A stretch of DNA of 64,000 nt, from positions 8,166,727 to 8,230,726 of the forward strand of contig NC_051123.1 in NCBI RefSeq assembly GCF_014839805.1, given 5' to 3'. Below are positions 1-11,996 of this stretch, piece after piece. The notes under the pieces are model-generated. The model ran no database searches and had not been told where the DNA came from. It was given only the letters and a program-made list of their open reading frames with translations. The stretch is from Manduca sexta. Its lineage: Eukaryota > Arthropoda > Insecta > Lepidoptera > Sphingidae. A program made the translations under genes and the position numbers. The stretch's first letter is position 1, and every line of letters starts with the position of its first letter.

Positions 1-146
1 TGAATTTTTAACCTAGTATAAAAGAAATTGTATTAGTAAATTGTTAAGTCGTACCAATGCTTTCCAATATGATTGATAAAATACATTTCATTCCACTTTC
101 AGAATTAAATATTTTGTCTAACTATTTTTCATTCTCATCCCTATTT

Positions 147-767
147 ATACGATAACTCGGAATGAACCACTACGACTACTGCCACTTTACTTCCAAGCCA
201 AGCTGTTTTCATCCCAAATCATCTCAACATACGATTCTTCGGAATGAACCACTACGACTATTGCCACTTTACTTCCAAGCCAAGCTGTTTTCATCCCAAA
301 TCATCTCAAAATACGATTCTTCGGAATGAACCACTACGACTATTGCCACTTTACTTCCAAGCCAAGCTGTTTTCATCCCAAATCATCTCAACATACGATT
401 CTTCGGAATGAACCACTACGACTATTGCCACTTTACTTCCAAGCCAAGCTGTTTTCATCCCAAATCATCTCAAAATACGATTCGTCGGAAATAACTACTA
501 CGACTATTGCCACTTTACTTCCAAGCCAAGCTGTTTTCATCCCAAATCATCTCAAAATACGATTCTTCGGAATGAACCACTACGACTATTGCCACTTTAC
601 TTTCAAGCCAAGCTGTTTTCATCCCAAATCATCTCAAAATACGATTCTTCGGAATTAACTGCTACGACTATTGCCACTTTACTTTGAAGCCAAGCTGTTT
701 TCATCCCAAATCAACTCAAAATACGATTCGTCGGAATGAACCTACTATTTCCAATTTACTTTCAATT
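147..767. repeat. 82-bp minisatellite, about seven units
   Basis: The motif GGAATGAACCACTACGACTA recurs with a constant period of 82 bp: repeat starts are at 159, 241, 323, 405, 487, 569, 651 and 733. Units differ by only a few substitutions, and the last unit decays after about 750. The unit length is not a multiple of three, and the reading frame that stays open across part of it (326-658) is a by-product of a stop-poor repeat. Satellite-like array, function unknown. Confidence 0.93.
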
Positions 768-984
768 AAAACGAATATCCGGTTACTTACGGTAACCTGT
801 CAATGCACCTTGCAGTGAATTTAACTTAATTTCATAATGTGTGACACGGATATAAGTGTGTTACACGCGTAATGATCTGCTGATGGGGCGCGATACGTCA
901 GCACGGTTGTTACTAGCTGTTCACTGGTATAGAGGACCTTATATACTTGATATTGGGTTTAATCTTGATTGAATCTCAGGATAA

Positions 985-1242
985 TCTCACTAATATTATA
1001 AATGCGAAAGTTTGTGAGGATTTATGTATGTTTGTTCCTCTTTCACGAAAAAACTACTGAACGGATTTGAATGAAACTTTACAGTGATATTGGTTGTACG
1101 TCAGAATAACATATAGGCTACAATTTATAATGATTTTGTGTAATTTGGTAATAATATAATGAAACATAATATCAAGTAAGGCGGAAAAAAAATTATCCCG
1201 GAAAATTCTTTCACGCAGGCGAAGCCGCGAGCAAAAGCTAGT
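985..1242 (+). repeat. Interspersed repeat ending in GCAAAAGCTAGTATAATAAT
   Basis: The stretch starts near AATATTATAAATGCGAAAG, contains TTTGTTCCTCTTTCACG and AACTACTGAACGGATTTG, and ends with CAGGCGAAGCCGCGAGCAAAAGCTAGT. I recognise this as a dispersed repeat type common in Lepidoptera, without coding capacity here. Related tails occur at about 1970-2005 and 52505-52545. The class (MITE, SINE or LINE tail) cannot be fixed from this window. Confidence 0.6.
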
Positions 1243-1559
1243 ATAATAATAAAAATATCAGCCCTGTATTATATACTGTCCCACTGCTGGGCACGGGTCT
1301 CCTCTACTACTGAGAGCAATTAGGCCTTAGTCCACCACGCTCACCTAGTGCGGATTGGTAGACTTCACACACCCTCGAAATTCCTATAGAGAACTTCTCA
1401 GGTATGCAGGTTTCCTCACGATATTTTTCCTTCACCGTTAAAATGATACACACATTATTTTTAGAAAAGTCAGAGATGTAAGGGATTTTACCCTTGGGAT
1501 TTGAACCTGCGGACATTCCTGTCGGCAGTCCCTTCCACACCCAACTAGGCTATCGCAGC
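1243..1559 (-). mobile_element. tRNA-derived SINE, family 1, full length
   Basis: On the minus strand this copy starts with a tRNA-like head: A-box region GCCTAGTTGG-like and B-box GGTTCAAATCCC-like. It continues with a conserved body (GTGAAGTCTACCAATCCGCA, ACTAAGGCCTAAT) and ends in CAGGGCTGATATT plus an ATT/AAT tail. Four other copies occur in the window. Such elements are transcribed by RNA polymerase III and moved by a partner LINE (family knowledge). It abuts the end of the repeat at 985-1242. Confidence 0.85.
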
Positions 1560-1675
1560 TTCAGGATAACTAAAGATAGATTTTTTATAACCTTAATAGT
1601 CAAATGAGAATTTGAGTAATTGGAGATAAACACCATAAACACCCGATATACTAACTTAGTGACAGTGATCATACC

Positions 1676-1775
1676 TGATGCTGTAAACCATTAAACAGTC
1701 CTTGCTCTATGCTGCTTGACGACATAAATGGACAATGCGGTTGTACTCACCCAAACAGACTGGCGCATATAATAA
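1676..1775 (+). repeat. Interspersed repeat family 3, fragment
   Basis: A diverged piece with TGCTGCTTGACG, AAATGGACAATGCGG and CCCAAACAGACTGGCGCATA, matching the 3' half of the longer copies at 2550-2857 and 25709-25986. Confidence 0.55.
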
Positions 1776-1889
1776 TGCAAAAAATATTATTGAATAATAA
1801 ATTGTATTTTATAATACTGCCTTTCGGAAATAAGTAATAAGTTTGTATATTTACGGTAATCTCAAGAAATACTTAACTGATTTTGATTT

Positions 1890-2005
1890 TTTTTACTAAT
1901 AGGAAGCTACATTACTCCTGAGTGTATAGGCTAGTTCTTGTCCGGGGAAAGTATTTATCCTGGAAAATCTTTTTTATGCAGGCGAAGTCGCACTCTAGAG
2001 CTGTA
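1890..2005 (+). repeat. Diverged tail of the 985-1242 repeat type
   Basis: AGGAAGCTACATTACTCCTGAGTG followed by GGAAAGTATTTATCCTGG and CAGGCGAAGTCGC parallels the end of the repeat at 985-1242 and the copy at 52395-52545. No coding content. Confidence 0.45.
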
Positions 2006-2439
2006 AATTAATAATAATTATCAATTGTACCGAGATCTGACTTATGATCATGTACTAGTGTAAAATACCTTTAACTAAAGTTAAACGTGCATTTTTTGTT
2101 TAAACAGATGGGAGAAATGTTTATTTTTAGATTTGCAATTGCAGATTTTACATCATTTTACTATTTTGCTTTGTTGCAAATGTAATCACGTAAGAGAATG
2201 GTGAGAGGAACAAGCTCGTGCAGAGACGAAAGGAAATTTTACGAATGAGAACCCGACACAATATATAACTAATATACATTCCTACCTACGGGAATCCGTT
2301 CTAGAACGTAATATTTCCAGATTTATTTTTTGTAGTACGTGTACACTCTGGTATGAACTATCTATGTCGGTGTTCCCTGAGCGCTCTGACCTGTCCTTCA
2401 AACAATGCTTAAAAAGAGTATTGTCTCTACGGTTGGCAG

Positions 2440-2546
2440 CGGCTTGTCTGTTTCGCTGGCATCGTCGAGTCTATGAGCAGCGGTGGCCGCTTACCATCAG
2501 GTGGGCCGCTAGCTCGTCTGTCTATATTGGCATAATAAAAAAAGCA
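2440..2546 (+). repeat. Interspersed repeat fragment (CGCTTACCATCAGG type)
   Basis: Contains GGTGGCCGCTTACCATCAGG and GCTCGTCTGTCTATATTGG and ends in an A-rich stretch, a common dispersed sequence in Lepidoptera. It lies head to head with the family 3 element that follows, so the pair forms a loose inverted arrangement. Confidence 0.55.
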
Positions 2547-2549
2547 TAA

Positions 2550-2857
2550 ATGCGTTTTTTTTATTGCCATGAATGAGACAAACTGACTGTTCGCCTGATG
2601 GTAAGCAACCTGATCACCCATAAAAAGTAGAAACACCATCCAACACCATACAAAGTAAAGTTTGGTATTTCACAACGTTCGTCATCCTAAGACATGAGAT
2701 GTTAAGTCTTATTATGTTCAATAGTTACACTGGCTACAATGTCCTTCAAACCGGAACACAACATTGAGTACACACTGCTGCTTGACGGCAGAAATAGAAA
2801 TTGCGGTGGTACCTACCCAGGCGGACTCTCACATATGAGAGACCTACCACCAGTAAA
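2550..2857 (+). mobile_element. Interspersed repeat family 3, long copy
   Basis: Landmarks in order: GTTCGCCTGATGGTAAGC, GTAGAAACACCATCCAACAC, AGACATGAGATGTTAAG, GGCTACAATGTCCTTCAAAC, CACACTGCTGCTTGACGGC, GGTACCTACCCAGGCGGAC, GAGAGACCTACCACCAGTA. Other copies are at 5386-5695, 21432-21632 and 25709-25986, with fragments at 1676, 4322 and 11695. Non-autonomous; no reading frame. Confidence 0.7.
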
Positions 2858-3379
2858 TCGGTAATACGGTCTGCAAATCGTTCTAATGACAATTGAATTT
2901 GACATCAATTCTACATAAACCGAAGCCTGCAGGAATCGGATTCTATGGTTCCTTCGCCACTGCTTGTCTTACTATGGTATTAGTACCTACGCGTTTTTTA
3001 TACAACTTAATGATTAAACGCGACAAACGCAGGTAAGCGTTACGACTGCTCATATATAAGTTAACTCCGGTGGACTTTATATTACAAGCCATAGAACTGC
3101 GCTCGTCACAATAAGGCATTACAAATGGAGTATATGAGTCTATAAGCCGTATTAATAGATGCATAAAAGTAGATGCAACTCAGTTTCCCTCTCAAGAGCG
3201 ATATCAGTTGAGATGCTGTCAAATCACGGTCTGCATCTATTTCTTATTCGTGCACGACAAAGTGACCGCACTGCACCTGACGGTAAGTGGAGTGGGGTGT
3301 AGTAAAATGTCGACTGACGACATGACTACCCTCGGTACTCGACACAATTATGCTGGCATGCGTGACGCAATTGGTTTTG

Positions 3380-3670
3380 TGGTAACGGATTTTTTAAAAT
3401 TAAAAATTTTTCGGATTTTATTGCGGTATTTTCTGCGTAGATCGGACCGTCAACAGTTAAATTTTAAAAACGAATTTTTCTATAATTGTAAAATGTTAGA
3501 TATTGTAACTTTGACTTTTCGGATGACCAACACCTACGTTCGCCCCGTAACCACTAAGGCTGAAAAGTTTTCGTCGGGAGAAAACTAAAATATAAAAACC
3601 GCGATAAATCCGAAAAAAAGTTTCATTTTATTATCTAACATTCGTGTAAACATAAGAAATCATTACATCA
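3380..3670. mobile_element. MITE-like inverted-repeat element (family B), diverged copy
   Basis: The left arm TTTTTCGGATTTTATTGCGG and right arm ACCGCGATAAATCCGAAAAA face each other, as in the copy inside the MIOX gene (32815-33085). The internal part includes GACCAACACCTACG. The distal right arm ATCTAACATTCGTGTAAAC is shared with a fragment near 54760. No transposase is encoded. The frame at 3208-3588 is an artefact of this repeat. Confidence 0.65.
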
Positions 3671-4019
3671 ATCATTATGACTTTTATTCTTTCAGCGCAT
3701 AGAGGCGTCTAATCCCACGCAACATTACTGACCTACACTTGGAAAAAGAAAAAAGTCATGTGACTGTGTATGCATATAATATTGAAACTAATACATCAAA
3801 TTTAATTTTAACCGCGCTTGACGCGCTTTGTTTTAATGTACTGCATAAGCCTGCAAGTATATTATCTGATGTTAGTATACTGTACCATTTTCTATCATGG
3901 TTCAATATCAGAAGAATCAATGCATTACAGGTCTAAGAAAAAAGGATAGGCATTAGGATAACCAGAGTGATCTTAGGTACTTATTTAATTCTCTAATCCC
4001 TAAAAGCAACTCGCTTGAA

Positions 4020-4330
4020 ATTTCACAACGCACGTATTCCCAAAAATCGAGGGCGCGATTAGTGCAGACCGGCGTTATTCGATACTTTGTATTGAATATC
4101 GATATATCGATGGCGCACGTGACGGCGCATGCGCGGTGTCACGAGGCGCGTCACGGAGATGCTGATAAACCAACATTGTTAAACGAAATTGTTTACATTT
4201 AATACATTTTTATAATATTTTTCTAAGATACCTTTAGGGCCGCTCTACAAAGTTGTCGCCAGAGCGGCACGGCGAGCGGTTGTGTCGTCAGTGACGAGTG
4301 AGCGAGACAGATATACGAGAGTCCAGTAGT
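4020..4330. other. GC- and CpG-rich stretch without a gene
   Basis: Compared with its AT-rich surroundings this stretch is unusually rich in CpG (for example GGCGCACGTGACGGCGCATG at about 4110). It holds CACGTG-like and ATCGATATATCGAT palindromes and AGAGCGGCACGGCGAGCGG. I see no convincing open frame. It could be an unannotated promoter or first exon, or the GC-rich core of a mobile element. Confidence 0.3.
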
Positions 4331-4462
4331 TACACTCTTTACAATGTCCTTCCAACCAGAACACAACAGTGACTACACACTGCTGCTTGGCGGTAAAAAT
4401 AGATATTGCTGTGGTACCTTCCCAGGCAGACTATCACATATGAAAAATCTACCACTAGTATT
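4322..4462 (+). repeat. Interspersed repeat family 3, fragment
   Basis: AGTAGTTACACTCTTTACAATGTCCTTCC through CACTGCTGCTTGGCGG to AAAATCTACCACTAGTA matches the 3' half of the long family 3 copies. Confidence 0.65.
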
Positions 4463-5385
4463 AATTACATCAATATAATTGTATAAATGATCTTACTATT
4501 CAACAGTTATTTTCGACTGAATTAAAGTTCTAATCCAGTACAGTATATTGTAATCGAAAAAAAAATTAACTATGAATCAAATAGGTACCTATAGGAAACT
4601 GTCCCACATTTTTAGAATGATAATATTTACAATTGGACACATTCATTCATGGAGATCTCAAACTACCATTCATGAAATGTACGGATTAAACCCGAACACA
4701 GAGTAACTAATATTAACATAAAAGAATTAAAATAAATTTTGAAAGTGCTTGTAGTTTTAGGAAATAATGTTCATTTTGCGAGGTCATAGGGATAATTCGT
4801 TGGAAAATTATATATCAAATCTAAATTCATTTATCTAGCAAGATATCAGAAATATAATTGTGTCACTTCATCTACGGATAAATAAATCATGATATTATCT
4901 ACTATCAAGTGAAAATTTAATCGTTTTAGATACCTACTTTTTGACATTAACTCATGAGTTTCCTCAATTAGGTAACAATAGTGTAAATGTATTATTGCGT
5001 GTGGTTTTCCTTATATTTTTCCTTAACTAGCAATTTTAATTAGGCACCGACTCCAAAATTGGTATCTAGTATATACCTGCTATGTGAAATTATTTTTTGG
5101 TTTTGAGTGGTTTTTGAAGGCGGTTAAATTTTTTGTTAAAATTATTTTTATTGGGTTTACTACTCAACATAGTAAACTGACTACCAACGGGCATTTTAAA
5201 ATTACAAGAAAAAGGTCAATATTCTTATATTGCATTTGGTAATGAAAAAAATATAACTAATTTAAAACTCAATTCAAATATGCACGCGTTATTTTAAAGG
5301 TTTCGATAATATAAGAACTTTTTAAATTAATTAAATTTTCTTCCATTCGAGTTAAAGTAATACACCAGCAGATCCAAAACAAAGC

Positions 5386-5695
5386 TTTACTGGTGGTAGG
5401 TCTCTCATATGTGAGAGTCCGCCTGGGGAAGTAACCCTGCAATGTCTATTTCTACCGCCAAGCGGCAGTATTTACTATTTAGTCACTGTTAGGTTCCGGT
5501 TTGAATTGTAGCCAGTGTAACTACTGGATATAATGAAACTTAACATCTCATGTCTCAGGATGGCGAGCGCAGTGGAATGCCAAACAAAATTAAAGCTGTT
5601 GGATGGTGTTTTTTCTTCTTATGGGCGGTAGTATGACTGACCATCGGGCGAATGGCAAGCTCGTCTGGTTATTCAAAGAAATTAAAAATAAAAGC
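5386..5695 (-). mobile_element. Interspersed repeat family 3, long copy, reversed
   Basis: Reverse orientation of the 2550-2857 element: it opens with TACTGGTGGTAGGTCTCTCAT and closes with GGGCGAATGGCAAGCTCGTC and an A-rich end. The same landmarks appear in the opposite order. Confidence 0.7.
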
Positions 5696-8600
5696 TACAA
5701 ACGATTCTCTAAAAAGAAAACGTACTAGCTGAAAATCTATGTTTCCAGAAGTTTAAGGCCGTTGCGAATTGTAAAGAAGCACACGCCTGCTTTAAGAGGC
5801 ACTTTGATGCACTCTCGCGAAGGCCAGCTCGCTTTCCCGCCGCAAGCTGTGGAACAAGATTGTTTTTTATTTCGTTTGAATAGCGGCCAGTTAACATTTT
5901 GAGATATATGCAACGTTAGCGCAAATTGGCCTGGTTTCAGAAAACATCATTTTTAAATATAAGTCTTATTATTTTTCTTATGGTCATCGTAGCCTATTTG
6001 GGAAGGAGAATAATGTAGTAGTGGCGTGATGGTACCTTTTGTATGTCTTATGACCAATTTTTATGTATATACGCTGTTGAAGTTACTCGGAATGTTACAT
6101 CTACGATTTCGATCACCGTGCAGACTTCTCGATCCAGTGCGCTAAAATACTTAAAACAAATAAGATTCACTAAGGAACGCAGTAAAATTGGAGAGCATTA
6201 TAATTTGAATTGTTTATTTTGGCCTGTGGAAATTGCTGCTATTGTTGGGCATCTGTGGCATGATACGTCCTTCAGAGGCCTTATTATCTATGCCACACAT
6301 TATTTTGACAATAAGAAACGAACAAATATCGCACCGCATCGCGTTTAAACAATAGAAATAGACATAATACCATTCCGCGGTAATTTCACGAAGATAACGT
6401 AACACAACCATGTTATAGTTTACTGAAGAGAATAAGGTCTAAGGTCAGAAAGTTAGCTTTCTGATGGTACTCAATAATACTGCGCCATTATTTTGACTGC
6501 TACTTATAAAATACCCTTTCCAATAAGAGGCAACGTCCTTGAGACTCGTATTAATTTGATAATGTTATCACTGACGTCAATGTCCTGCCATGCACAATAA
6601 TGTGACAACAGAATTTGGTCTTCATTAATTATAGTCATAGGGTTAAAAATGCTATTCACAAATATCACGAAAAGGTTATATGGTATTGATGTTAGACAAG
6701 AAAGTGATCCATAATCGATTGTTGAAATATTTTGATTTAATGAAAACGAAAAATATATTTTCTAAAGGGTCATTGACCGGCAATGTTATCAATGTTTGAT
6801 TATATTATACGTTATTAAATGCAAGTCGTGCGCTCAACACATTTGCATCTTTTTATGCATTTTTTATGCGATATTTATTAGGTATGTTCATACCATGAAT
6901 TATTGAATGCAGGTAACTTATATTTGTTATCTACGAGGTACGAGTCGCAAGTACTAGGCTGTTATTCCCTAAGAGAAACTGAATATAAAGTAAACTCTGT
7001 AACTTCAATATTTTCTGTTAGAACAAAAATAAGGTGTGACTACTAACGTCTTTAAGAATTATATTATTATTAGTGATATGGAAATTTTTCTGCTAAATAT
7101 TAATCTAGAGTATTTACTCTCTTTATTAGTTTCTTCCGCAGGATTGGTCCAATACTATATATTACAAAATTTTATGTATTATAAATTCGGGATATTGAAA
7201 TTAAAAATTAGCAAACTTCTGTACAATCGTTATCTTTTTTATAGCAATTGTTATACTTACACATCGATATATATTTACTATGTACTGGATCTGGCGTTCC
7301 ATACACTCATTGTGCTCGACTCAGCTGTACTGCAATCCGTACACCTGGCTTTAGTATGATTTCTACATTGACAGCGTGTTGTTATGTACGGAGTGGCGCT
7401 CATAATATAAGAACTCGAGTCTAAGTGTAAACCTGGATGTGAATAAATATTTTTAGTCAAATAAGTAAAATTATTTGTTCTAGTGAATAAATAAAACAGT
7501 GACGTTATGGTTCAGATTTTGAAAAAATAGTTAATACGTTCGTGTCTATAGGTCAATACATGACGTTCGAATTCCACCTGACATTTCTCTATCATTCAAT
7601 AAATCTTATAACCAGCCACCAACTCAGTAAAACCTTTTAGGTTAACCCACATAATAAAATTCAATTCAAAAAGACGAACTACAGTCGTGATCAAAGACGT
7701 GATCTTACGAAATTCACCCTTATGTGTTAGAAATTATTACAAAGTGTGTAATAGTTAATACGAAATACAAATGCACGTGTGACGTGACATAACATTGTAA
7801 TATGAGAGACACGTTTTCGTAATAAAATATTATGCATTGCATCCTTGTAGGCGAGGAGTGCGGTCTTGTAAAATATTACGAAATTATCACTCTATTATTG
7901 GTTTAAAAATACCGTTTATTGAAAATTTGAATGAAACAATCAGTCAAATCAGGCCACTCGCCAAATCGAGTTGCCGACATTCTATACGAAAATGTGTTTT
8001 CGATTTATATGTCATTCTGAGTTTTTGTTAACGTTAGCTAAATATACCGCCCCTTTAGACACGGGGGTCGAAAAATCGATAACTTTACCATCGATATACA
8101 AAACAATAATTATTTTACACACACACCTTTTATCCCCGAAGGGGTAGGTAGAAAACGCCACTAGTGCACCCACTTTTATATCCAGGAAAATAAATAAGTA
8201 GATATTAATCAAACTATAAACTTTTTATAGTGGTTATCATCAATTGTTATTAAAAATAGTCAAATTAGCTTATCACTGTACTATATTAATGATATTCTTT
8301 TCCTTATAAAAAGCGTATGACTAAAACAATCTACCAGTTAGTAGCAATATTGTATGTAAGTTACATTATTTAAATGTTTGGTTCGATAACAAGTCTGGGA
8401 AATTAATGAAATTCATAAATAATAAAACATAGCTTGAATTTATAATTTAATTACTTTAGAGAAGTACATCATTGTTCGTCTTTTATTTTACAATTCTTAT
8501 GTTTATATCAATAAGTTTTGAAGGTATGAAAAAAGAAATTAGGAGTTATCGAAAATTTTAATCTACAAAAATATTCGGTATCAAATTGTGTACCTAACAG

Positions 8601-8710
8601 TATTGGTTGCAAGATGAAAATTTGTGTCCTTTGGAGGAGATGCATGGAATTAAGTGGCATTTGCTTTATGCAATTAACCAAATAATATCCTCATAAAAGA
8701 AAATAACGTA
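5696..8710. other. AT-rich intergenic DNA, no supported feature
   Basis: About 3 kb with only short, low-complexity open frames (the longest about 100 codons, at 6043-6348 and 7036-7359). None shows a recognisable domain, codon bias or splice pattern. I report no gene here. Confidence 0.6.
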
Positions 8711-8996
8711 CTAGCTGACCCGACAGACGTTGTCCCGTCTTAATTATGAATTTGCAGCGCGCATTCTGTCAATCGTTGACAGTTATTTCAAACAATTGAC
8801 AGTTATATAAAATTAATATTTTCGTTAAGTTTTCTTAAATTTTCTAATTTTCCGCGCAATTTTTTGAATTTTTTCTTTCATAAGAACCTTCTGACAATAA
8901 CAAACACACCAAACAAATTTTAGTAAACGGTCCAGCCGTTCACGCGTGATGGCGTGACCAAGGGAAATAGGGATTAATTTTTATACATATATGTAG
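8711..8996 (+). mobile_element. Interspersed repeat family 4 (CTAGCTGACCCGACAGACG)
   Basis: Starts CTAGCTGACCCGACAGACG and ends GGCGTGACCAAGGGAAATAG plus an AT-rich tail. The internal part includes two CAATTGACAGTTA-like motifs and CCGCGCAATTTTTTGAAT. A second copy of nearly the same length lies in MIOX intron 2 (31210-31489). It encodes no protein here. Confidence 0.75.
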
Positions 8997-9584
8997 ATTA
9001 TAGAAATATGATGATTAGGTTTTATTCGTATTTATTAGAAATTTGGAATAGATAGCTTGTAACAATACGATTAGCTTTATTTGCCCTGAATCAATTCGAA
9101 ATTTATTAAAAGTTTTCACGCCAAATCATCTATTCCCAAATCGTTTAATAATATCTTCATACTGGTAAAACTATGGGTGAAACAGTATTTATAATATAAC
9201 TTGTGTAAACATTTGCCCAAAACTTAGCCGATTATAGATACACCCACAAATTTTAACATTATTACGAAGTTTCTAAACTCCTAGCCTATTTCGTAGGTAT
9301 ATGAGCTCGAAACGTGAGCACGTGACCAAATGAAATTAGACACAATATATGGATTATATTCCGTACACTCAAACTGTAAAATACGTGAACTCAGGTAAAA
9401 AATCACGTTTTAAAAGGGTGTTCACCCCGCAGTATGCAGCGAATCGCAATATTCTTACATTGTCAATGAGCATTGGTAACTGTTTACAAATAGGTTACTA
9501 GCTCTCTTACTACGCAAGCTATTAAAAAAATTAGACGCTCAAAACTAATATTGATTAAGAAAAAAAAGTTTATTCAAACTAACT

Positions 9585-9680
9585 TTAGCTCGTGGCTTTA
9601 CTTGAGTGAAAGTATTTTTCCGGGATAAAAGTCAACCTATATATTTTCCAGAGATAAAAGTAGCTTATGTCTTCCCAAGG
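9585..9680 (+). repeat. Interspersed repeat fragment (TTTTCCGGGATAAAAG)
   Basis: TAGCTCGTGGCTTTACTTGAG, TTTTTCCGGGATAAAAGTC and a second GATAAAAGTAGC parallel the fragment in MIOX intron 1 (30690-30835). Probably the end of a dispersed retroelement type. Confidence 0.45.
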
Positions 9681-9988
9681 TCTCAAATTTTAGTTTTTAC
9701 CGTTCACATAAACAAATGCGACGCGAAATTTGTCTTACAATTAGTAAGATGATTACTCCCGATAGGTATTGGTAGGAAAACAACATAAGATCTTCTTACA
9801 ACATACATTTACCTCCTCTTGTCCCACTCCTCTGGGAGCTCGGACCACTCTTTATTATGCACTGAATGTATAAAAAATCTTAGTCTATACAAGCCTGCAT
9901 GACATCATCTCTCGGGAGATTAAAAATTCTAAGTGTTGTTTGGCCTGAATCAAGAACTGGACCTTTAATGCTTACAATAGATCATAGG

Positions 9989-10331
9989 CGCGATATATAA
10001 TAATAATATCAGCCCTGTATTATATACTTGCCCACTGCTGAGCACTGGCCTCCTCTACTACTGAGAGGGATTAGGCCTTAGTCCACCACGCTGGTCTAGT
10101 GCGGATTGGTAGACTTCACACACCTTCGAAATTCCTACAGAGAACTTCTCAGATGTGCAGGTTTCCTCACGATGTTTTCCTTCACCGTTAAAGCGAACGA
10201 TAGATTCACAAAGAATACACACATGATTTTAGAAAAGTCAGAGGTGTGTGTCCTTGGGATTTGAACCTGCGGACATTTATCTCGGCAGTCCGTTCCACAC
10301 CCAACTAGGCTATCGCCGCAGACGCGATATA
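9989..10331 (-). mobile_element. tRNA-derived SINE, family 1, with 9-bp target duplication
   Basis: Full-length minus-strand copy with the same head, body and tail as 1243-1559. It is bounded by the perfect direct repeat CGCGATATA at 9989-9997 and 10323-10331, which I read as the target-site duplication. That supports a fairly young, complete insertion. Confidence 0.87.
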
Positions 10332-10864
10332 ACATTATAAATATTTGAACTGAAATAAAGCAGCATAAAATAAAACAGTCTGAGACCGTGTCCTCAGTTG
10401 AAGTTTCATGTTGCGTCTGTCATAATCAAATAACTCCGCACCAATATCTTATTAACGTAATTTAAGAATGTTGAAAATTGATTGCGTCTTATAATCGGGT
10501 GTAATATTCGACGGTTACTAAGGCCTGATATTTCTACGAATAGCTGTTACTAAGTTAATATCTAAAAATAGCAGTTATTATGTATTTGTGGTTCGAATAT
10601 CCGCCCCCATAAGTCCTTTCTTGGAAAAGGTTCTGTGCATCATTCCGGAACAAATTGCCTTTTACATATCAATGTATATAAGAGTATCCAGAAATTCGAG
10701 TATGTGCTAAGCCTTACTAAAAAGCATTGGTCTTAAAAAACCGTGATATAATAACTATTGTATTGCCTCGTTTCTCACGGTCTGCATTTACGTCAAGACG
10801 CGGCAAAAGAATTTTGTAGTTCCAAAACATTTAACACTTTCCAATGCCCAAACCGAGGATGCAG

Positions 10865-10960
10865 GAGGTCGCTTACAATAGGTAGATCTGGAAATCTTTG
10901 GGGGAGGCCTATATTCAGCAGTGGACATCTTACAGCTTGGAATTGCTCCTGCAGCTTTGG
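10865..10960 (+). mobile_element. Non-LTR retrotransposon 3' end fragment
   Basis: The string AATCTTTGGGGGAGGCCTAT followed by ATTCAGCAGTGGACAT matches what I remember of the end of RTE-like reverse transcriptase reading frames in Lepidoptera (a Leu-Gly-Glu-Ala-Tyr-like ending). The copy is short and degenerate. The overlapping short frames on both strands here are not genes. Confidence 0.5.
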
Positions 10961-11453
10961 ACTGTGACGTAAATTCAATAATAATATCATCAGTATAAAC
11001 CACCTACCTGGAATATAGATGAACGAAATCATCAACATTATAAAAATCCTACTTTACACGTGCCAAAAGACTTGAACACGCACAAGGTTTGCACAAACTA
11101 CGTAAATCAACGCTTGCGCCGGTCATTGTCCAGTAGTCTGTAACAAAGGCTGCAGACCATTAATGGCCTATTGTTACAGTTCCGGCTACGTTATCTATAC
11201 TTATTTGAATTGTTTCCATGGTTATCTTTCAGAGGGTTTATATCAAGGGATGTATGAATGATTCATGATGAGTTTTATCGCTAGGCTACGAGACGAGCAT
11301 GGTGCTCGCTTGACTGTTAGCGATGCGACTTCCCGCAGACAGCTGCTGCTGTTGGTGTTGCTACACCATACAGATCTGAATTAGAAATTAATGTGCTCGT
11401 TACCTTGAGTCATGAAATTTTAAGTCTCATAACGAACTGTAATTAATCGAATG

Positions 11454-11694
11454 CCTTGGTGGCGTAGTTGTATTAAGTTACGACTGCAGTGCTAAGGTCT
11501 CAGGTTCGATTTCTGGGCCGGGCAGAGATATTGGGTTTTTCTGTTAGTATCAGTTAGAAGTCTGGAATTTGTGCCCGATATGGCGGTTGGCTCGCCCCTA
11601 TCACATCATGGGACGGAAGACACACGGTAGTAAGTGGGTGCACCAATTGCGCCTCTGCCAACTCTTCAGGGGTACAAGGCATGATTGTGTGTGT
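11454..11694 (+). mobile_element. tRNA-derived SINE, family 2
   Basis: The head CCTTGGTGGCGTAGTTGTAT resembles a tRNA 5' half, and GGTTCGATTTCTGGGCCGGG holds the B box. The body includes TCTGGAATTTGTGCCCGATA and CATCATGGGACGGAAGACAC. Other copies are at 25987-26215, 31689-31962 and 51701-51934, with a fragment at 44090-44235. Confidence 0.8.
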
Positions 11695-11820
11695 GACCAA
11701 TAATTACGCTGGCTACAATGTCCTTCAAACTCGAATATAACAGTAGATGCCCACTGCTGCGTAGCGAAAGAAATAGATATTGTGGTGGTACCTACCCAGA
11801 CAGACTTTCGCATACAAAAC
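11695..11820 (+). repeat. Interspersed repeat family 3, fragment
   Basis: GCTGGCTACAATGTCCTTC through CCCACTGCTGCGTAGCG to CCCAGACAGACTTTCGCATA, directly after the SINE at 11454-11694. Confidence 0.6.
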
Positions 11821-11830
11821 CAGAATCTTA

Positions 11831-11996
11831 TTTCTTGAATAGGAATTTCGAAGGTGAGTGAAGTCTACCAATCCGCACTAGGCCAGCGTGGTGGACTAAG
11901 GCCTAATCCCTCTCAGTAGTGGAGGAGGCCCGTGCTCAGCAGTGGGCAAGAATATAATACAGGGCTGATATTATTATTATTATTATTATTTCTTGA
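11831..11996 (+). mobile_element. 5'-truncated family 1 SINE with 8-bp target duplication
   Basis: Only the 3' half of the SINE is present (GTGAAGTCTACC through CAGGGCTGATATT and a clean ATT repeat tail). TTTCTTGA at 831-838 and again at 989-996 (window 11831 and 11989) brackets it. 5' truncation with a flanking duplication is the usual mark of target-primed reverse transcription. Confidence 0.82.

Noticed and set aside
326..658. 110-codon open frame in the left minisatellite
   Set aside because: The 82-bp unit is not a multiple of three, so the frame changes with each unit; it stays open only because the repeat lacks stops.
147..767. CRISPR array
   Set aside because: There are no unique spacers between repeats; it is a contiguous tandem array in a eukaryotic genome.
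1243..1559. tRNA gene
   Set aside because: A- and B-box-like sequences are present, but the cloverleaf is incomplete and a SINE body follows; the same applies to all SINE heads here.
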